Shown: positions 26,945 through 34,981 of the stretch, in pieces
Numbering within the stretch: the stretch's first letter is position 1
How the letters are laid out: each line of letters starts with the position of its first letter
DNA from: Desmonostoc muscorum FACHB-395
Lineage (GTDB): Bacteria > Cyanobacteriota > Cyanobacteriia > Cyanobacteriales > Nostocaceae
DNA: 50,805 nt
NCBI RefSeq assembly: GCF_014698035.1
Contig: NZ_JACJSF010000058.1
Span: 1-50,805, forward strand
Reading direction: 5' to 3'
Program-made: the position numbers and the translations under genes
The notes under the pieces: generated by a model
What the model saw: the letters and a program-made list of their open reading frames with translations, nothing else
Database searches by the model: none
What the model was told of the DNA's origin: nothing

Positions 26945-28213
26945 ATGAACTCTACCACCGAAAAACGTATCGCCTTGATCTCCGTCCACGGAGACCCGGC
27001 GATTGAAATAGGGAAAGAAGAAGCTGGGGGACAAAATGTTTATGTGCGCCAAGTGGGTGAAGCACTAGCGCAGCTGGGATGGCAAGTTGATATGTTTACC
27101 CGCAAGGCTAGTCTGGAGCAAGATTCGATTGTTGAACATAGCGACAATTGCCGAACTATTCGTTTAAAAGCTGGACCCCTTGAGTTTGTGCCGCGAGATG
27201 AAATTTTTGAATATTTGCCAGAATTTGTGGATAATTTCCTCAAATTTCAGGTAAAAAATGAGATTAAATATGAGTTAGTTCACACTAACTATTGGCTCTC
27301 TAGTTGGGTGGGGATGCAGTTAAAGACAATCCAAGAGAGTAAACAGGTTCACACCTATCACTCATTAGGAGCAGTCAAGTACAACACGATAGAAAATATT
27401 CCTCTGATTGCTAGTCAGCGATTAGCGGTAGAAAAACAGGTGTTAGAAACAGCAGAGCGAATTGTGGCGACCAGTCCGCAAGAACAGCAACACATGCGAT
27501 CGCTAGTTTCCACTGAAGGTAATATCGATATTATCCCCTGCGGTACAGATATTCAGCGTTTTGGTTCCATTGGGCGAGAAGCAGCTAGAGCTGAACTGGA
27601 AATTGCCAAAGATGCCAAAGTTGTATTATATGTAGGGCGTTTCGACCAACGCAAAGGTATAGAAACCCTAGTGCGTGCAGTTAACGAGTCTGAACTACGA
27701 GACTCGAAGAATCTCAAGCTAATTATTGGCGGTGGTAGTACTCCAGGTAACAGCGACGGCATTGAGCGCGATCGCATTGAGCAAATCGTCCACGAATTAG
27801 GAATCACTGACTTGACCATCTTTGCTGGTCGTCTCAGTCAAGATATTTTACCAACTTATTATGCAGCTGCCGATGTCTGCGTTGTTCCTAGTCACTACGA
27901 ACCCTTTGGACTCGTAGCGATCGAAGCGATGGCAAGCGGTACGCCGGTTGTAGCTAGTGATGTCGGTGGACTTCAGTTTACTGTAGTTAATGAACAAACT
28001 GGTTTATTAGCACCACCACAAGATGTAGGTGCTTTTGCGTCTGCTATTGACCGAATTCTCTTTAATCCAGAGTGGCGAGACGAATTGGGTAAAGCTGGCA
28101 GAAAGCGTACTGAAAACAAATTTAGTTGGCATGGTGTCGCAACTCAGTTGAGTGAACTTTACACTCAATTGTTAGAACCATCAGCAAAAGAACCTGCATT
28201 GGTTGCTAAATAG
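26945..28213 (+). CDS. GT4 glycosyltransferase, sucrose-phosphate-synthase-like
   Basis: 422 residues, GT-B fold, family GT4. Motifs are GDPAIEIGKEEAGGQNVYVRQ (donor/acceptor loop), HTNYWLSSWVG, HTYHSLGAVK, LYVGRFDQRKGIETL and the nucleotide-sugar EX7E motif in EPFGLVAIEAMASG. The N-terminal motifs closely resemble cyanobacterial sucrose-phosphate synthases (UDP/ADP-glucose plus fructose-6-phosphate to sucrose-6-phosphate), without the C-terminal phosphatase-like domain of longer forms. A different acceptor is possible. It is preceded by an unusually long AT-rich upstream region, and followed by a small hairpin (AGACGCAAAATTTTGCGTCT) at 28274-28293. Confidence 0.85.
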   Translation: MNSTTEKRIALISVHGDPAIEIGKEEAGGQNVYVRQVGEALAQLGWQVDMFTRKASLEQDSIVEHSDNCRTIRLKAGPLEFVPRDEIFEYLPEFVDNFLKFQVKNEIKYELVHTNYWLSSWVGMQLKTIQESKQVHTYHSLGAVKYNTIENIPLIASQRLAVEKQVLETAERIVATSPQEQQHMRSLVSTEGNIDIIPCGTDIQRFGSIGREAARAELEIAKDAKVVLYVGRFDQRKGIETLVRAVNESELRDSKNLKLIIGGGSTPGNSDGIERDRIEQIVHELGITDLTIFAGRLSQDILPTYYAAADVCVVPSHYEPFGLVAIEAMASGTPVVASDVGGLQFTVVNEQTGLLAPPQDVGAFASAIDRILFNPEWRDELGKAGRKRTENKFSWHGVATQLSELYTQLLEPSAKEPALVAK

Positions 28214-28391
28214 TGTTTCAAGCAACTTAATCCACTTCAGATAAAATCATTTTACATAGCAATATCTGTAGAGAGACGCAAAATTTTGCGTCTCTATATT
28301 TGTTATGGGAGCAATTGGGGGATATCTACCCTACATTAATATCAATATTAGAGATGATGGAAGTATACTGAGCATCGACCTTTGAACGCGA

Positions 28392-30125
28392 ATGGCTATG
28401 CAACCAGTTGACTTCACTACCCTTACAGCTACTTGTAGCGAAATACGCGCTAACTGGCTGCCCTCGCGGACAGAACAGGTTTATCAGCGCGATCGCTATA
28501 CTATTGCCATAGCATTACGCACTCTGAAACAGCGTGATTGGCTACAGATTTCTTGGCATCCCCAAGCTGCACACATTTGTATTGGCGATCCCCCACCGCG
28601 ATCGCCAGATACCTTTACCTTTAGCCAACAACTGATACACCAATTGGGTGGTTTGGCATTAGTGGGTATTGAAGCGATCGCACCTTGGGAGCGTGTTATT
28701 GATTTGCAATTTGCCCGTCGTCCCGGAGAAAGCGCTCTATATCATGTCTATGCAGAAATCATGGGCAAATATAGCAACGTTATTCTCACCGACGCTAGCA
28801 ATATAATTATCACCGCCGCCCATCAAGTCAGTCAGCAACAATCTAGTGTCCGTCCCATCCAAACCGGACAACCTTATGAAACACCACCAAAACTGACTGG
28901 AACTGTCCCCAGTTTGAGCGAATCTCAAGAACGTTGGCAAGAACGGGTAAGTTTAGTACCAGGAGCAATCAAGCGGCAATTACTGAAAAGTTATAGTGGC
29001 TTGAGTGCAGCATTGCTGGAGTTAATGCTGTTAGAAGCAAATATCGCACCAGAAACATCTACCGATACTCTCAACCCTGACGATTGGCGACGGTTGTTTG
29101 AGCGTTGGCAAGAATGGCTGCAAGCTTTGGACTCCAAGAAATTTCAACCTGCTTGGACAAAAGATGGTTACACCGTAATGGGTTGGGGTGTAGTTGAAAA
29201 AGTCAAAAATATCCAGGAGTTGCTCAACCTTTACTATAGTAACGAAATTGACCAACAGTTATTTTCTCAATTGCGCCATCAGTTGAGTCAGAAATTAAAT
29301 AATATTCTGGCGAAATTACGCAACAAAGCTCAAACCTTTAAAACGCGCTTACAGCAATCAGATCAAGCCGACGAGTATCGACAAAAAGCTGATTTATTAA
29401 TGGCTCACCTGCAAAACTGGGAACCAGGGATGAAAGAAATTATCCTTGCTGATTTTGAGACAAATTTGCCAGTAGCGATCGCTCTCCAGCCAGATAAAAA
29501 TGCTGTCCAAAATGCTCAAGGTCTTTACAAACAGCACCAAAAGCTGAAACGCGCACGTGCTGCCGTGGAACCTCTATTATTAGAAGTGCAGACAGAAATT
29601 GATTATTTAGAACAAGTAGAAGCTGCGATCGCTCAGATAGACACCTACAAAACATCAGAAGATTTACGAGCTTTAGAAGAAATCCGTGAAGAGTTGATTG
29701 GACAAAAGTATCTAGAAGATCCAGAATATCGCAGTCGCAGTGCAAACGAACCTCCTAGCACCAACTTTCATCGTTATCTTACCCCCAGCGGCTTTGAAGT
29801 ATTAATCGGTCGCAACAATCGCCAAAATGACCAATTAACCTTTCGTGTAGCTGGGGATTATGACATCTGGTTCCACGCTCAAGAAATTCCAGGGAGTCAT
29901 CTACTACTACGTCTAGAACCCGGTGCTGTGGCAGAAGAAGCTGATTTGCAATTTGTCGCTAATCTTGCTGCTTACTACAGTCGCGCGCGTCAGAGTGAGC
30001 AAGTGCCAGTAGTTTACACTCAGCCAAAACACGTTTACAAACCCAAAGGAGCAAAACCGGGAATTGCAATTTACAAGCAGGAGAGCATCCTTTGGGGAAA
30101 ACCACAAATAGTCATTAGTCACTAG
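28392..30125 (+). CDS. rqcH: NFACT-family ribosome quality control protein (RqcH/Rqc2, fibronectin-binding-like)
   Basis: 577 residues with the NFACT layout: an N-terminal MutM-like domain (PSRTEQVYQRDRYTIAIALRT, residues 24-44), a helix-hairpin-helix/coiled-coil middle (residues 230-440, rich in Gln/Arg/Glu), and the C-terminal NFACT-R domain (FEVLIGRNNRQNDQLTFRVA, DIWFHAQEIPGSHLLLR). Bacterial members bind stalled 50S-peptidyl-tRNA and add alanine tails. The DIWFHAQ-PGSH motif is intact. A second ATG at 28398 (MQPVDF) is an equally good start. Single gene. Confidence 0.92.
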   Translation: MAMQPVDFTTLTATCSEIRANWLPSRTEQVYQRDRYTIAIALRTLKQRDWLQISWHPQAAHICIGDPPPRSPDTFTFSQQLIHQLGGLALVGIEAIAPWERVIDLQFARRPGESALYHVYAEIMGKYSNVILTDASNIIITAAHQVSQQQSSVRPIQTGQPYETPPKLTGTVPSLSESQERWQERVSLVPGAIKRQLLKSYSGLSAALLELMLLEANIAPETSTDTLNPDDWRRLFERWQEWLQALDSKKFQPAWTKDGYTVMGWGVVEKVKNIQELLNLYYSNEIDQQLFSQLRHQLSQKLNNILAKLRNKAQTFKTRLQQSDQADEYRQKADLLMAHLQNWEPGMKEIILADFETNLPVAIALQPDKNAVQNAQGLYKQHQKLKRARAAVEPLLLEVQTEIDYLEQVEAAIAQIDTYKTSEDLRALEEIREELIGQKYLEDPEYRSRSANEPPSTNFHRYLTPSGFEVLIGRNNRQNDQLTFRVAGDYDIWFHAQEIPGSHLLLRLEPGAVAEEADLQFVANLAAYYSRARQSEQVPVVYTQPKHVYKPKGAKPGIAIYKQESILWGKPQIVISH

Positions 30126-30136
30126 TCACTTATACT

Positions 30137-30262
30137 GAGTTTCGACTGCGCGAAAATCGAGCGTTCGCGTAGCGTCTCCGTTAGGAGAAGTCGAGATTCA
30201 ACTACCGCGTAGTCGTAAAGCCTGCGGCATAGCTACGCTTAGGGCGCAGCCTTTGGTAGAAA
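30137..30262. repeat. Dispersed GC-rich repeats (GCGTAGCGTCTCC / GCATAGCTACGC type)
   Basis: A mosaic of short palindromic pieces such as GCGTTCGCGTAGCGTCTCC, TTAGGAGAAG and GCGGCATAGCTACGCTTAG, of the kind scattered between Nostoc genes. No gene here. Confidence 0.5.
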
Positions 30263-30508
30263 AGTATTGGTCAATTCTTTTCTGCTTCCTCTACCTCTGG
30301 TTTTATCATTCTATACCCTGCGTTCGACTGAATTCTTCTAATAGATAGAGGCATTTAAGCTTTGCTAATATCTTTTTTTGATGAATATTCCTGAAAAATC
30401 TGTGTTGACTGTTACAATATTGTTAAGAAAAGTTGCCCGTTGCATTTTGGGAACGCGCAATTGGGTTTTAACTCTCTTGAGAAGACAACGCAAAAAAAAT
30501 ATTTTATA

Positions 30509-30535
30509 GACCAGCTGTGGGAGGCTGGTCTTTTT
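30509..30535 (+). terminator. Intrinsic terminator, possibly of a small RNA
   Basis: GACCAGC (30509-30515) pairs with GCTGGTC (30524-30530) around TGTGGGAG and is followed by TTTTTGTATTT. It lies almost 400 bp after the rqcH-like gene with no reading frame in between, so it may end an unidentified small RNA starting after the TTGACTGTTACAATATTG near 30403. Confidence 0.65.
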
Positions 30536-30586
30536 GTATTTAATACAGCACTTTGAGTATTTTTTGAGCATTTATAGCTCAATACG

Positions 30587-30812
30587 CTACTTCGCTAAAG
30601 TCTCGTTCAACTGCTCATATAAGATATCCTTCTCAATCTCCTCTGCTTTAAGTTTTGCCAGTTTCCGACTAGCAGGAGTATCTAGCCATCCTGTGGACAA
30701 GTAATAAATGGCGCTTACCAGCATAGTGAAATCTCAACTGTATTCGACCATTAGAGTTAATGATTGATAAAGATCCTTTATATCCTCGTTCCCTAGAAGA
30801 ATTTTGGTACAT
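30587..30812 (-). pseudogene. N-terminal fragment of a second tyrosine integrase, frameshifted
   Basis: From an ATG at 30812 the minus strand reads YKGSLSIINSNGRIQLRFHY and AGKRHLL, then after a frameshift YLSTGWLDTPASRKLAKLK and AEEIEKDILYEQLNETLAK, then a stop. This is the arm-binding N-terminal region of a cyanobacterial phage-type integrase (the usual text is YAGKRYxLSLGLPDTPxNR and DxTLAKYKP). About 75 codons remain and the catalytic domain is absent. It lies outside the left att repeat, so it belonged to another element. Confidence 0.75.
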
Positions 30813-30940
30813 AAGTATTAATGGTGTACTTGTCCTCTACACTATTTACACCACTTTTGTATCTAAAGGTATCAAAAACGTCCAAAAATGGCATAAAGAC
30901 TAGAACATTTATCCTCTATTTTTCAGGGATTAAAAACCAA

Positions 30941-30974
30941 AAAACCCTTGAAATCAAACGATTTCAAGGGTTTT
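30941..30974 (-). terminator. Perfect hairpin, original terminator of tRNA-Phe
   Basis: AAAACCCTTGAAATC (30941-30955) pairs perfectly with GATTTCAAGGGTTTT (30960-30974) around AAAC. It lies six bases beyond the truncated tRNA-Phe 3' copy. Before the element inserted, it would have stood directly downstream of the tRNA gene on the minus strand. Confidence 0.8.
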
Positions 30975-30979
30975 TAATG

Positions 30980-31026
30980 ATGCCAGGAACCGGACTTGAA
31001 CCGGTGACACGAGGATTTTCAGTCCT
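30980..31026. repeat. attL: 47-bp copy of the 3' part of tRNA-Phe
   Basis: 47 bases identical to 35042-35088, covering the anticodon arm to the 3' end of tRNA-Phe (begins ATGCCAGGAACCGG, ends TTTTCAGTCCT). The flanks differ at once on both sides. This is the left attachment site. Confidence 0.93.
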
Positions 31027-31093
31027 GTCTCAACTTTGCAAAAAATACATACTGTGCAAGGATTCTACGTTATATCCTCATTTATACTCTTAC

Positions 31094-31115
31094 TTTGGAT
31101 GCAAGCTCACTGCGA
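31094..31115 (+). repeat. Left arm-type repeat (GGATGCAAG..CACTGCGA)
   Basis: TTGGATGCAAGCTCACTGCGA at 31095-31115 matches TTGGATGCAAGTCCACTGCGA at 34982-35002 with two changes, same orientation. It lies 68 bp inside attL, before the integrase start. This is the layout expected of integrase arm-binding or directionality-factor sites. Confidence 0.65.
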
Positions 31116-31148
31116 TAATGGAACTGTAGACACGTAGAAAAGGCAGTC

Positions 31149-32318
31149 ATGAGAGAAATTACACCAAGGAATAACAAGGGGTCAATAATCATTCGGTTCA
31201 CCTATGGCGGCAAGGAATACTGTTTTAGTCCTATACCGGGTAGCAAGTATTCAGATCCGCTAGCACTCGCAAAAGCTGAGGAGATCGCTAACCGTATTCG
31301 TCAAGACTGCATAACCGGGTATTTCGATAGCACGTTGACAAAGTACAAGCCTAATGCAATGCAAGGTAGGACAAAAGAAGCAGCCATACGTGACGCTGAG
31401 GAGGCAAAAGCTGAGGTTGCTGCACGGCTGTCAGTGAACGCAGTCGATCTGCTGCAATTGTTTGACGACTTCACGCGGTTTAAGTCTAAAACTCTGGCAT
31501 CTAACAGCATGATTGATTACAACCGTATTCAAAACAAGCTCAGAAAGTGCCCTCATAAGTTGGTAAGAGATGCCGTGTATGCAATGCAGTGGTTAGTGTC
31601 CGATCATAACGGTACGTCTACAAGTAGCCTTGAGAAGCAGTGGAAACTGATAAACGCTTGCTGTAAGTGGGGTGTATCGACCGATAGGTTGCAATCCAAT
31701 CCATTTGAAGGACTAAGAAACCTTATACCCACGACAAAAAACACAGATACTCAGGACGATATTAACCCGTTCACCGATAACGAGCGTAAGCGAATAATAC
31801 AAGCCTTCTATGCCAGCGATCGCTACAGTTACTATGCTCCGTTGGTAGAATTCCTGTTCGCTACTGGTTGCCGTCCAGAGGAGGCGTTAGCGCTTCAATG
31901 GAAACACGTTAAGAATGGTAAGGTAACTTTCTGTCAAAGATTAACAGCGAGTGGTGTTATCGAAGATGGTACGAAGACAGAGAAAAAACGTTCTATTACC
32001 GTAGACAGTCGTATACAATCTGTCCTCAGTGAGATAAAAACCGATAGCACGTCACCAAGTGATTCCCTGTTTCCGGCAAAAAAGGGAGGGTTCATCGACT
32101 GGCATAACTTCTCCAACCGTGCATGGAAAACAGTACTCAACAGCTTGCCAGATATCGATTACAGGAACCCTTACCAGATGAGACATACTGCGATAACGAG
32201 AATGATAAAAAATGGTACTGATAGCGTAGTTGTCGCTAGATGGGTAGGTAATTCACCGAACATGATATCAAAAAAATACTTGGGTGATGTTAGCGATATT
32301 GTGATGCCAGAGAGTTAA
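31149..32318 (+). CDS. int: Tyrosine recombinase (phage-type integrase) of the tRNA-Phe element
   Basis: 389 residues. The N-terminal arm-binding region (GSIIIRFTYGGKEYCFSPIPG, YFDSTLTKYKP) is followed by a core-binding domain and the catalytic domain. Catalytic residues: Arg242 (GCRPEEAL), a basic KTEKKRSI strand, Arg345-His346 in PYQMRHT (the first His of HxxR is Tyr, as in many cyanobacterial integrases), Trp365 (RWVGNS) and the nucleophile Tyr377 (KKYLG). It would recombine the 47-bp att repeats. A ribosome site (AAAAGGCAG) precedes the ATG. The gene sits at the attL end and reads inward. Intact. Confidence 0.92.
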   Translation: MREITPRNNKGSIIIRFTYGGKEYCFSPIPGSKYSDPLALAKAEEIANRIRQDCITGYFDSTLTKYKPNAMQGRTKEAAIRDAEEAKAEVAARLSVNAVDLLQLFDDFTRFKSKTLASNSMIDYNRIQNKLRKCPHKLVRDAVYAMQWLVSDHNGTSTSSLEKQWKLINACCKWGVSTDRLQSNPFEGLRNLIPTTKNTDTQDDINPFTDNERKRIIQAFYASDRYSYYAPLVEFLFATGCRPEEALALQWKHVKNGKVTFCQRLTASGVIEDGTKTEKKRSITVDSRIQSVLSEIKTDSTSPSDSLFPAKKGGFIDWHNFSNRAWKTVLNSLPDIDYRNPYQMRHTAITRMIKNGTDSVVVARWVGNSPNMISKKYLGDVSDIVMPES

Positions 32319-32350
32319 TAATATTCCTAACGTACACCCCATATTTTTAC

Positions 32351-32409
32351 AACGACGTTACGGAACGTCGTTTTTTACGTCGTTTAAAACGTCGTTTGTG
32401 AACGTCGTT
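32351..32409. repeat. Iteron array A
   Basis: One inverted AACGACGTT followed by four direct copies of the (A)ACGTCGTT motif at 32364, 32377, 32389 and 32401, with 12-13-bp spacing. It lies in the gap between the convergent integrase and antirepressor-like genes. That gap also holds GCATACAT/ATGTATGC inverted copies (32458 and 32531). Confidence 0.85.
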
Positions 32410-32585
32410 CATAAAATACGGTATATAAGGTATACCAAAAGTGACTCTAAAATACTGCATACATGATACTGATCGTTGTTCATTTGTGAATTGCAGACAT
32501 TCTGAAGTGCTTACTATACATAGGTTATAGATGTATGCTTTTGACGTTGCGTATATATCGTGTAAGAGGATATCTCACTCTCTTG

Positions 32586-32978
32586 TTAATCACAGAAATT
32601 ATTCCCTTGTAAATCACAACGACGTTGTAGCGTTTCTTGACCGCAGGCGATAACGAGTGCTTGTGCTTTGACGTTGCCCTTGAATGCTTGTGATGCCCAA
32701 TACTCAAAGCCGATATCGATAATTACTGGTGTAATCCTTGCCCGTCCTCTTAGGGAGTCAGAGTCTTTCTCGATAGGGATTATGTCACAAGTATAACGCT
32801 CGCCTGATAAGGGTTCTAGCCGTTTTTCGCCTAAAAAGCGTGACATCGATTTTCTGTCTTTACCAACAATTTCGGCTACTTGCGTCTGACTCATGACATA
32901 ACCGCCGTTCGGTATTTGAAATACTTCTACTTCAATACCCGCTATCGTAATCACTGCTCGTTTTGCTTTATCTGACAT
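32586..32978 (-). CDS. Antirepressor-like / phage regulatory protein of cyanobacterial islands
   Basis: 130 residues. PNGGYVMSQTQVAEIVGKDRKS forms a helix-turn-helix-like N-terminal part, and FEYWASQAFKGNVKAQALVIA the C-terminal helical part. From memory this resembles a small family in cyanobacterial genomic islands and phages (QVAEAV...YWLYQAFRGNKKAIALV) with antirepressor-like character; the function is inferred. A good ribosome site (CGAGGACAAT) precedes the ATG. It lies downstream of the 104-aa gene on the same strand, and the two probably form an operon read from the array-B region. Confidence 0.72.
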   Translation of the reverse strand: MSDKAKRAVITIAGIEVEVFQIPNGGYVMSQTQVAEIVGKDRKSMSRFLGEKRLEPLSGERYTCDIIPIEKDSDSLRGRARITPVIIDIGFEYWASQAFKGNVKAQALVIACGQETLQRRCDLQGNNFCD

Positions 32979-33014
32979 ATTGTCCTCGTGTGTGTATTTC
33001 GTCGTTCGGGTTTA

Positions 33015-33329
33015 CTAGGCAAAAGCGTACATATCGGATGTATCTACCGTTTTGTCAAAGCACTCCATATAGACACTTGGTAGTTCCTTATCTAGTCCTT
33101 CAATGTCCATACCGAAGCCAAATTGACTGATAATGACGTTGATTTGACGGTCTGATAGATTGCACAAGGAAGAACAAAACCAACCACCTAGACGTTCGTG
33201 CCACGGATTGTATGTCATCGTTACGTCGTAAAGGTCGGTACCGCCTACTTTATGCACTCTAAGGTCGAAATCATCGCAATTAAAACCACACACCCTCTTA
33301 CCAAGGTGTTTCTGATTAATACATCTCAT
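33015..33329 (-). CDS. Hypothetical protein of the integrative element, 104 aa
   Basis: Not recognised. 104 residues with five Cys (MRC, RVC, FNC, FCSSLC region) in the N-terminal half, an aromatic patch (YNPWHERLGGWFC), and a helical region (LSDRQINVIISQFGFGM). The Cys/His content might bind a metal, but no standard finger spacing is seen. Ribosome site AGGT lies some ten bases before the ATG. First gene of a probable two-gene operon with the antirepressor-like gene; iteron array B lies just upstream of its start. Confidence 0.6.
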   Translation of the reverse strand: MRCINQKHLGKRVCGFNCDDFDLRVHKVGGTDLYDVTMTYNPWHERLGGWFCSSLCNLSDRQINVIISQFGFGMDIEGLDKELPSVYMECFDKTVDTSDMYAFA

Positions 33330-33373
33330 TTGTAGTGACCTAAAAAGTTAAAGGGTGTGTGGTGTAAATTAGA

Positions 33374-33420
33374 AACGTCGTTTTACTACGTCGTTTAAAA
33401 CGTCGTATACGAACGTCGTT
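33374..33420. repeat. Iteron array B
   Basis: Four direct ACGTCGT motifs with 12-13-bp spacing (first at 33374, last AACGTCGTT at 33412-33420). The middle string ACGTCGTTTAAAACGTCGT is identical to arrays A and C. It stands between divergent genes, so it could act as an operator as well. Confidence 0.85.
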
Positions 33421-33425
33421 ATTTA

Positions 33426-33452
33426 TTGACGTTTGTGGAATGCCGGTATAGT
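33426..33452 (+). promoter_or_regulatory. Possible promoter abutting iteron array B
   Basis: TTGACG (33426-33431) and TATAGT (33447-33452) are separated by 15 bp, slightly short for a sigma-70 promoter. They begin five bases after the last iteron. A bound iteron protein would contact or block polymerase here. Weak evidence. Confidence 0.35.
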
Positions 33453-33677
33453 ATCGTAATATCCGACACAAAGGACGCAACTGCTAGCAATGCTAGAGAC
33501 GACGATACCGACGTATTGGGTGATAACATAAGTACCAACAAATTAGCTCAATTCCTTACACAGCACGGTGTTCAGAGTGATAACATAAATAAGTTCAAGA
33601 CGGTCGGGGTTCTCGATAAACACACTGCACTAATCATCCAGTATTACGCTGTCTATGCCGATGCGAGTCGATTGTGA
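33426..33677 (+). CDS. Small hypothetical reading frame of the element, start uncertain
   Basis: An open frame of up to 83 codons with no ATG. The first possible start, TTG at 33426, coincides with a promoter-like box, so the real start is more likely GTG 33435 or TTG near 33516. The C-terminal part (NISTNKLAQFLTQHGVQSDN, FKTVGVLDKHTALIIQYYA) looks like a folded small helical protein. Not recognised, and no clear ribosome site. An inverted pair GCATTCC/GGAATGC follows its stop. Confidence 0.35.
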   Translation: MTFVECRYSIVISDTKDATASNARDDDTDVLGDNISTNKLAQFLTQHGVQSDNINKFKTVGVLDKHTALIIQYYAVYADASRL

Positions 33678-33796
33678 GCATTCCGAGGACTTTTCTGCTT
33701 CAAGTTGGGGGAATGCACTCCGATGTGGCTCAATAGGGATTTTCATGACACATTATTGACTCGATAGTGCTTTTTTTTATTTAGCGAGGTAAAAAA

Positions 33797-34006
33797 ATGA
33801 TTACAAGTAACGCGAGGGTGGAAACACACGACGAAGTACTTGAATCTAGGAAGCAATTTTTTATAGATGAAATAACCGAAGCGTTCGGCTATCCCCCAGA
33901 TGTGCGTCTGCCTTTGAAGGACATATTTGAGATAATCTATGGGCAACCTGCCAAGGATAACCTGAAGGTTTATACTAATTTTTTGATCTGCATTATGGGT
34001 AAATAG
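33797..34006 (+). CDS. Small hypothetical protein of the element, 69 aa
   Basis: 69 residues, acidic and helical (THDEVLESRKQFFIDEITEAF), then LPLKDIFEIIYGQPAKDNLKVY. A strong ribosome site (GCGAGGTAAAAAA before ATG) supports translation. No family recognised. The size and position suggest a regulatory or directionality (excisionase-like) role, but no motif proves this. Iteron array C begins 20 bp after its stop. Confidence 0.6.
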   Translation: MITSNARVETHDEVLESRKQFFIDEITEAFGYPPDVRLPLKDIFEIIYGQPAKDNLKVYTNFLICIMGK

Positions 34007-34025
34007 AACCATACCTATTTCTACC

Positions 34026-34084
34026 AACGTCGTTTACCAACGTCGTTTTTTACGTCGTTTAAAACGTCGTTCCGTAACGTCGTT
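34026..34084. repeat. Iteron array C
   Basis: Five direct (A)ACGTCGTT copies starting at 34026, 34039, 34052, 34063 and 34076, with the same ACGTCGTTTAAAACGTCGT centre as A and B. It begins the longest non-coding part of the element. Confidence 0.85.
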
Positions 34085-34515
34085 TGAAAAATGTAGGGTA
34101 TTATGCCTGACTTGATAGCAATCTTCTCAATACATTCGGATACGTTACTGCTGAAACACGTAATCAAGTTACTACATAACACGCTCGTTACTACACCACT
34201 ACTACACCAATAGCACGAACGTCTCACCAATGCCGTCTAAAATCGCCTCTGTCAGACTTGTCTCGCAGTGGACTTGCATTCGTATATAAGACACGTCTCA
34301 TAGTACCCCGAAAACTGTCTCGGCAAGCGTTCGATAACCCTAACCGAGTAAACATAGACAAGCCCTAAAATCGCTGTGTGTAAGGTGTGTGGTAACGGTC
34401 GTTTTTACTCGTACCGACCGCGTACCGATTTTACATAAAAACCATAGATAACTACCGCGTATTTTGGCGTTTACCATACACAAAACCAATGGTTAAGACG
34501 ATAGTGGGATAATGA
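34085..34515. other. Non-coding stretch of the element
   Basis: About 430 bp rich in short ACGT/GTAC-containing words (for example GTACCGACCGCGTACC at 34412-34427) with no supportable gene. Frames on the minus strand over array C only translate the repeat. It could be an origin, a packaging signal or a small RNA region; nothing decides between these. Confidence 0.4.
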
Positions 34516-34755
34516 GTGAAAATGCTCATTATCGTAACGCCGAACTACACCCCAAAGCTATCGCCTGAAACGCCTACGGTGAACGCACACCGTACTTCGA
34601 AACCTATAGGTTTCCAGGGTACGGTTGCATCACGCTTGCACGATCGCAGTGACACGAGAGTCTATTGCTATGGCATTACCTTACAATCGTCTCTGTTGAA
34701 AACGGAGGACGGCAATAAACTAGGGGTATGCGAGGGCGGGGGAACCACCCAGTAA
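34516..34755 (+). CDS. Small hypothetical reading frame or RNA region of the element
   Basis: A 79-codon frame with GTG start (or ATG at 34522): MLIIVTPNYTPKLSPETPTV, then GFQGTVASRLHDRSD and a Gly-rich end. No ribosome site of note (ATGAGTG upstream). A terminator follows at 34880. It may be a real small protein or the open part of a structured RNA; not recognised. Confidence 0.35.
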   Translation: MKMLIIVTPNYTPKLSPETPTVNAHRTSKPIGFQGTVASRLHDRSDTRVYCYGITLQSSLLKTEDGNKLGVCEGGGTTQ

Positions 34756-34879
34756 CGCTACGACTGTTGTCACTGCTGCAATCAAACACACACACAACCT
34801 TGCACGGTTCTACGGTATAGCGTTACTCTCTTCCTCATTCATCGTCATTATCCGTTAACAGTGTGTATGTTTATCGTCA

Positions 34880-34914
34880 GGGTAGGGATAGCGAGAATCT
34901 CTACCCTTTTTTTC
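34880..34914 (+). terminator. Intrinsic terminator near the right end of the element
   Basis: GGGTAGGGAT pairs with ATCTCTACCC (one G-T pair), followed by TTTTTTTC. It is oriented to stop plus-strand transcription before it runs into the oppositely oriented tRNA-Phe gene. Confidence 0.75.
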
Positions 34915-34981
34915 TGTCTTGCTGTCAACGGTAGAGATAACGCCTGTTACCGCTACTAATGCTACCAACGATTTATTTATG

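Noticed and set aside
30821..31129. 102-codon plus-strand frame across the terminator and attL
   Set aside because: Crosses the hairpin and the tRNA fragment (MPGTGLEPVTRGFSVL is translated tRNA); no ribosome site.
32351..34084. Iteron arrays read as CRISPR or as transcription terminators
   Set aside because: Spacing is only 12-13 bp, motifs are mostly direct rather than inverted, and no stable stem followed by a T-run forms.
34021..34230. 69-codon minus-strand frame over iteron array C
   Set aside because: Its C-terminus is the translated iterons (RNDVLNDVKNDV). Not a gene.
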